Positions 58,386-64,000 of a stretch of 64,000 nt of DNA are shown one piece after another (positions within the stretch are counted from its first letter, which is position 1; every line of letters starts with the position of its first letter). The stretch spans positions 70,961,910 through 71,025,909 of the forward strand of contig NC_133395.1 of assembly GCF_047511655.1 (NCBI RefSeq). Direction: 5' to 3'. Position numbers and translations under genes: made by a program. Below the pieces are notes generated by a model. It saw only the letters and a list, made by a program, of their open reading frames with translations, was not told the origin of the DNA and searched no databases. Source of the DNA: Castor canadensis (Eukaryota; Chordata; Mammalia; Rodentia; Castoridae).

Positions 58386-59724
58386 AAATTTATATGTAAG
58401 AAGGGACATGCATTTCAGAAAAGAACTGTAATGATCCCTTGTCAGGTCATTTAGTCCTTTGGTTCTGGTGGATCTTGGGCTTACAGTCTTATGAACTTAT
58501 GTGCTTCTAGGCTAGGGTTCTAGCAGTCCTGACTTGTTCCACAGTATGGTCTCAACATTGTTTAAATGATATCACCAGAAGCCTGAACACTGGAGTACCT
58601 GGTAGAGTCCTTTTAACAGGCTTTGAGAAGGTCCATCTTTGTTGAAGTTGAGGCACTCTGGCCTGTAGCTGGTTGTGCTTTCAGGGAAGCACCAGAGTAA
58701 AACAGAAACCTGTGTATGATAACACTCTTAAAATTGCTATGGCTAACTTATTGATACGTTTCCAAAATGAAAGTTCTGAGGAGAGTTTGTTCAAGAAAAA
58801 TGCAACTGACCAGGAAATTTGTTGTTGGCAACAACAAATCTAAAAAATTCAGATAAACTATCTATAAACATAATGATTAGATTTATTTTTAAAGTACATC
58901 ATAAATGCTATTTCTAACTTATAAAATGGATGAACAATCATTTTAGAGAAGAAATCTTGACATGTCTCATAACCCTAACATAACAGACCATGAATACACC
59001 AAAAATACAGGAAGAATGCATCAAGAATATATTAGTATCAAGTGAAGAGATGGAGTAAGTCTGGAATAGATCCTAAACATATATCTGTTAATAACATCCG
59101 TAAGTGATTTAAATCTTCAGTAAAAACCACTGGTCTCAAAGATGCTAGATTCAAACAAAGGAATTAAGGTTGTGACCACTTAACATTTTAAAAGGTAACT
59201 GAAATTATGATTGATAACACTATATCATTATTATCTAATATCAATGAAAACAGCATGAAGACATTAATATATACAAACATATCATAGCAAGGGTACTGGC
59301 AACTGTTAGTTGCTCCCGTACAGCATATAATGACGGAAACAGATTCATAAACCTTACCCACACAAATTTAGCCTAGGGAAAGCAGAGAATCTTTTTGAAT
59401 TTGACAACTCTTCCCATATAACTCATCAGAAGTAATATTCAGCATACGTAATTATTTGTAACAATTCTCTTTCCACATCAAATGAACAAATTCTTTGTGG
59501 CTTTCCAGGGGAAATCTCAAATATAGTTTCAAGGTACAGGAGATGTGATTTAGGTTTTGATTTTGGAAAGGCAAATATCAAAAGCTCATGGGAAGTTTGA
59601 ATACTTGATTAAGTTGGAACCAAGGGATATTTGGTTCACTAGGATCCTTGGATACCTACCTATTCAATCTTTACTACCTACAAAGCTAAAGTGACAGTGA
59701 AGTTTACAAAAGCAAACATAGGAG
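58386..59724. other. No recognisable feature
   Basis: AT-rich DNA, no gene or nameable repeat. Confidence 0.4.
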
Positions 59725-60145
59725 GTTAGTTTAATGTACCAACTTGACTGGGTTAAGGAATGCCCAGATAGCTGATAAAACATTATTTCTGGGGGCATTT
59801 GTGAGGTGATCTCACCCTGGCCAATGCAGGTGGGCATTATCTAATCTGCTGAGGTCTTGGATACATCAAAAACAAGGAGGAAGGACATGTTTTCTCCATC
59901 TTCTGCCCTAGGATGCTAGCGCTTCTTGTGTCGTGGACTTTGTACTGAAGCTGAAACTGGGACTTACCCTAGTTCTGGGTTAGGGCTGAAACTATACTTG
60001 TGGCTTTCCTGGACCTTCAGCTTGCAGACGGCAGAACTTTGGGACTTCTTAGCCTCCATAATCATAAAGCCAATCCCTCATAACAAATTTCGTTCTTTAT
60101 CTCTTATTGCTTTGGTTTCTCTGGAGAACTCTTATGAATGCAAGG
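59725..60145 (-). mobile_element. MLT2-type ERVL LTR
   Basis: The reverse complement of an ERVL LTR reads here as 'taccaacttgactgggtta', 'gataaaacattatttctggg', 'gcttgcagacggcagaac', 'gggacttcttagcctccata' and 'tttggtttctctggagaac'. Nearly full length, diverged, solo. Confidence 0.72.
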
Positions 60146-60377
60146 GATGAGCTGACATGATTGAAAGAAATCTTAACTTTTCCTAAGAAATCTCTGTTTT
60201 CTTAAATAATTCAGGCAAAAATAAAATAAACAAATATATATAAACCATGAAGTTATTCTGCAAACATAGAACCTTTGTCCTCACAGTTTACACAGTAGGT
60301 GAATATAAACCCTTACATCTGTCTATAACAACTTGATCAATTATCTCAGAAAATTTTGTCATATTAAGAAAGAAAAC
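60146..60377. other. No recognisable feature
   Basis: Short AT-rich spacer. Confidence 0.4.
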
Positions 60378-60529
60378 TAGCAGGGTATGTTGGCACATGC
60401 CTGTAACTCCAGCACTCATAAGACTGAGGCAGAAGGATCATGAGTTCTAGGCTAACCAGGCTACAAAGTGAGACTCTGTTTCAAAAAGAGAGAGGGAGGG
60501 GGGTGAAGGAAGGAGGGAAGGAAGGAGAG
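60378..60529 (+). mobile_element. B1 SINE with purine-rich tail
   Basis: 'gttggcacatgcctgtaact', 'actgaggcagaaggatcatg', 'gagactctgtttcaaaaag', then a GGAAG/GAGGG run (60,485-60,529) derived from the tail. Confidence 0.85.
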
Positions 60530-62015
60530 TGCTAAGTTCTAGTTTTGATCTATACAATACTTGATACTAAAGCTCTCTTTAAAAAAATCTTATAAATAAA
60601 CCCACCAAACCATAGCCCCAGCTCTGACCAGTCTGAATAAAATAAATAAGATTTCCTTTTCTTGAACCCTCCACAGTTTTCTATATCTGTACTTGTCCTT
60701 TACAAAATATGTTCAAAGTGGCAAAATGAATACATGTACTAATATAACCAAAAATGTAGAGCTTCTTCACTCCTTATAAAAATAGGATAAAAATACACAA
60801 ACTTAAAATAATGCTTATTAATTAATGTTTCAGTATTCCATCTTACTCAGAAATCATCTAAGAAGCTAGTAAAAATCTATTAATTCACTCATGCTATGTC
60901 AGTCCAACATTTTAAGCTTCTAAAGATCTTGGAAGCGATCATCAAACTGACGTATTACAAAATATAATTGTCACTGAAATAACTTAATTTGGTTAAATAC
61001 AAATTTGCATTTTTTATAACCTTAAACTTTTATTAGAAATGTTTCCATTGGCAAACCTGTAAAAATTTAGGGAGAACATACTTAAGTAAAATAAAATGTG
61101 ATTTTTAATGAAAATTTATGCTAATAACTCAGGCATAATTGTTTTTATTAACCAATAACAATAAATTTATCTCATTTGTAAAAAAGACTTACACAGTTAT
61201 ATGAACTTGAACTCCTAAAATATGAGTTAGTTTCATTAAGAATACCTTATTTTTAGCACATTAAAATTATTAGAAGTTCAATTTCCTTCATATCTGGGAA
61301 TCTTGGGAATATTCAATTATATAAGCACTTACATAAGACAGTCAATCAGAGTAGTGCTCCTTTAATTTAAGAGATGTTATAATCTAATTTACCATCTGGA
61401 GGAAGGAAAGTATTATATAGTCACAAAATAATAATTAAAGGCTTTTCTGAATTATAGATATCAACATTAAGAAAAGACAAATAAACATATTTATATGTTT
61501 GACAAAGAGCTTTTATATACTGAATTTTAAAACTTCAGCCAAAGACTGAACATAAATATAGAAATATAAAACTTACCAGTCCAGATATCTACTTCCCAGG
61601 TGGCATGAAATTCTTAATTGATTTAAGCTCAATATAGACAGACACAGAAATGTCTTGAACTTGTCTCTTCTTCTAGTGTAGGTCAGCAGAGCAAAACCTG
61701 TAGGCCTGCCAAAGTACTGGAACTAAGAATAGATCTTATACTTTAAAGAGTCTGTAAATAAAATGTCACTATCTCACACAGACCATCTCTAGTTCACAAA
61801 TCCTAAAATATTTACTATTTAGCCTTTTACAAAAAATATTTGCTCCCCATGCCACTAAGCTTAGAGTCCTCCAAATGGTCTCAGGAGAATTTGGACTTTT
61901 TGTAAAACAAATGCACCAGTAATAATTGATATTCTGTTTTTGAATTCTAAAACAAGCCCTGAAGCCCACATCAAAAACACTAGTTTAGAAAATTAAGACT
62001 TCTCATTTGTAAGAG
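60530..62015. other. No recognisable feature
   Basis: One of the most AT-rich stretches in the window; no repeat or gene supported. Confidence 0.4.
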
Positions 62016-62066
62016 CTTAGTGTGTGTATGTGTGTGTGTGTAATTTCGATTTCTTAAAAATCGAAA
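62016..62066. repeat. (TG)n run and adjacent 9-bp inverted repeat
   Basis: A short TG/TATG run to 62,041 is followed by a hairpin: tttcgattt (62,044-62,052) and aaatcgaaa (62,058-62,066) with a 5-nt loop. Confidence 0.7.
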
Positions 62067-62519
62067 GAGACATTTGTGCCATTATGGCTTATTAGAAAAT
62101 GACATGGTAACCCATTCTGTCCAGCCCTAGGGGAATCAGAAGAATGCTGGGTTGTGGTGGAATGAGGTAGGCCAGTCCCATGAAGACAACTACCTCCTCT
62201 AGGCCACCTGCAACAGGAATGGCCCATGCAAAATGTGTGAGCAGAGGGGTCAGGTGATCTGTCCTTTTCCTTTTGGGCAGTGAGGCTGTCTTTCCAAGCT
62301 GGCTGGAGTTGCCAGCAATCATTCAGCAGAAGCAGCAGCTGGATTTTTTGCAGATCCTCTTTCCAACTGTTCCACGTGGACACCCCTTTTTTGTTAATGG
62401 CCCAAGATGTCAGGATTAGAACTGGTGGTGGGATGATTGGGCTTAATCACAGAAAGATGATGATTGTGCAGAAAACAAAATGCATGTATAGATCTGGGTA
62501 GGTCTGAACAAAAGTGAAA
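62067..62519. other. Unannotated; longest minus-strand open frame in this end
   Basis: GC-richer than its surroundings. A 109-codon minus frame (62,054-62,383) overlaps a 76-codon one. Neither has a domain, splice structure or homologue I recognise; possibly a pseudogene fragment or chance. Confidence 0.3.
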
Positions 62520-62645
62520 CTTACTCCCATTGCCTCTCTGATAAAATGAAGATAATAACCTCATAAGATTGTTACAGATATTGAATAAGGTAATGCTTAG
62601 TACAGGGCCTGGTCAATCAATGTTCAATAAATGTTAGCTAGTAAT
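62520..62645 (+). mobile_element. MIR SINE 3' half
   Basis: 'ctctctgataaaatgaagat', 'aataacctcataagattg', 'taatgcttagtacagggcct', 'gttcaataaatgttagct' in consensus order. Confidence 0.72.
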
Positions 62646-62715
62646 GTTTTTTAAAATGATTTTTAAATGAATTAGGGCAGTAAAGAGCAACTTATGTGGG
62701 AACTGACACTGCACC

Positions 62716-63044
62716 TGTCTTGGTCCATTCTGTTGCTGTAGAAGAATACTTGAAACTGAATTATTTATAACAAACAGAAATTTATTGGCTCAGAGTTCTG
62801 GAGGTTAATATCAAGGGCCTCCTTTCTGCGTTGTACCATGGAAGAAGGCATAACATGGAAGAAAGTTAAAAAGCAAGAATGAAAGGGCTGAATTTGCCCT
62901 TTTATACTAGCGTCAATCCCATCCCTAGGGATGGAGTGCTAATGGACTAATCACCTCCTAAAGGTCCCACCTTTCAATACTGCTACAATGGCAATTTCAT
63001 TTCAATGTCAGTTTTGGGAGGAACAAGCATTCAAATCATAGCAG
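62716..63044 (-). mobile_element. MLT1-type MaLR LTR
   Basis: Reverse LTR: 'ccattctgttgctgtagaag', 'aacagaaatttattggctca', 'gagttctggaggttaatatc', 'aatcacctcctaaaggtccc' and 'ggaacaagcattcaaatcat'. Solo and fairly complete. Confidence 0.8.
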
Positions 63045-64000
63045 AAGCCTTGGTTGTTTCATTCAGTCTTCACTAAGTTGACGTGAATTATGTGAAAAGT
63101 AATAGGTTCAGTGGAGGAGATCATGATGATATTAGACACTGTCCCTATTCTAAATTGAGTAGGGAAAAATATGTGAAAAAAGTATATAAAAGACAATGAA
63201 ATAGGTATAATAAAAGGTATATAATTATTTCAGTGAAGTAATATTAAAAACTCCTTAGAGTAATCTCTCTAACACTTTCTTTTTTTATTTAGCTCTGTTC
63301 CTCAAAAACTGTGTTTTCTTTTCTAATGAGAATTCTAATCTATTCGGTGTCTTTCTTGGCCTTATTGGGTGATCATTGATGACCTGTATGAAATCAGCCT
63401 TGCAAGTAAAGACTATCCATGAACTAGACTGCTCTTCTCAAGGGTGTATGCATTATGTGAGCATCCAGGAGTGTTCAATGTCAACTTTTTCCCTACTGTG
63501 TCGGAGCTAATTGTTTCTGAACTCAAGTTATGAGAGTATGGTTGCAAAGCTTATGTGTAAAGGAATTTCCAGGGTGACTCATGCTATCTGTGGTTACCAT
63601 ACCTTGTTTGATGGAGAACAAAGTATCGTGTACTTCCAGCCTGTCTTTCACCAGTTCTACAACATACAAACAACTTGTGTCTTTGCACCAGTCTGTAAAC
63701 TGTAGATAAGTAACTGATAAGCATGCAAACTCTATCTTGTCCAGAAGATTTCCCATGTCCTGAGGAAAACACAGTTTTGCCTTCATTTACAATTTGATTC
63801 CTTTACTCTATAAATCTGTGCTTTTTGACTTTTCCTTTGAATTGGTTATAAATAATTGTTTGTGGATAAAGAAAGCATTATAAAAACACTAGTTAAAATG
63901 ACAGAAGGACTTTACTTAGGATTTTTGCAATAGGTGTCAAGATCATCTCCATAAGGAAGAAAGATCAAATTCACCTCTGAACACATCAAAGACAGCTAGG
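63045..64000. other. No recognisable feature
   Basis: Unassigned to the window end. Overlapping open frames of up to 87 codons on both strands at 63,511-63,786 show no coding signature. Confidence 0.4.

Overview
This is a 64 kb stretch of mammalian nuclear DNA with no protein-coding gene that I can support. It is AT-rich, and no open frame outside transposons has a recognisable fold, codon pattern or splice framework. The content is intergenic or deep-intronic DNA filled with interspersed repeats. The repeat set points to a rodent: B1-type 7SL-derived SINEs, ID (tRNA-derived) tails, MaLR/MLT1 LTRs, MIR, L2 and HAL1. The combination of 7SL monomer(s) fused to an ID unit, plus one young L1 lineage with a distinctive G-rich 3'UTR, suggests a non-murid lineage. 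Beaver or another castorimorph is my best guess. That is inference, not proof.

Layout. 1-319 is a young L1 3' end (minus). 1.8-5.4 kb holds diverged LTR-like material and MIRs. 7,241-9,968 is a 5'-truncated young L1 (plus) with most of the reverse transcriptase half of ORF2. 11.4-22.7 kb is a mosaic of MIR, L2, MLT1, ancient L1 and 7SL/ID SINEs, several of them nested. 24.7 kb carries a SINE with a perfect 12-bp target duplication. 26.4-31.5 kb is an old L2 split by a 4.4 kb minus-strand L1 that keeps its 5'UTR, ORF1 and the ORF2 endonuclease but has lost about 2.2 kb of ORF2 by internal deletion. 31.5-35.2 kb is largely unannotated and contains a duplicated, exon-like 93-nt segment. 35-47 kb holds L1, MaLR (one with internal sequence), a MER20-like element with a nested ID SINE, a three-part SINE and L2. 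48.3-49.2 kb is a minus-strand L1 insertion with an apparent 3' transduction, bounded by a 16-bp target duplication at a TTTT/AA site. 51-64 kb contains MLT1, MLT2, HAL1, an L1 5' promoter fragment and B1 elements.

Nothing here works as an operon or pathway. The main interest is in transposon biology: the transduction, the internally deleted L1, two different L1 5'UTR types, a recurrent open frame across the L1 ORF2/3'UTR border, and the duplicated exon-like segment near 33.8-34.4 kb. Family names come from remembered consensus features, not a database search; boundaries of old repeats are accurate only to tens of bases.
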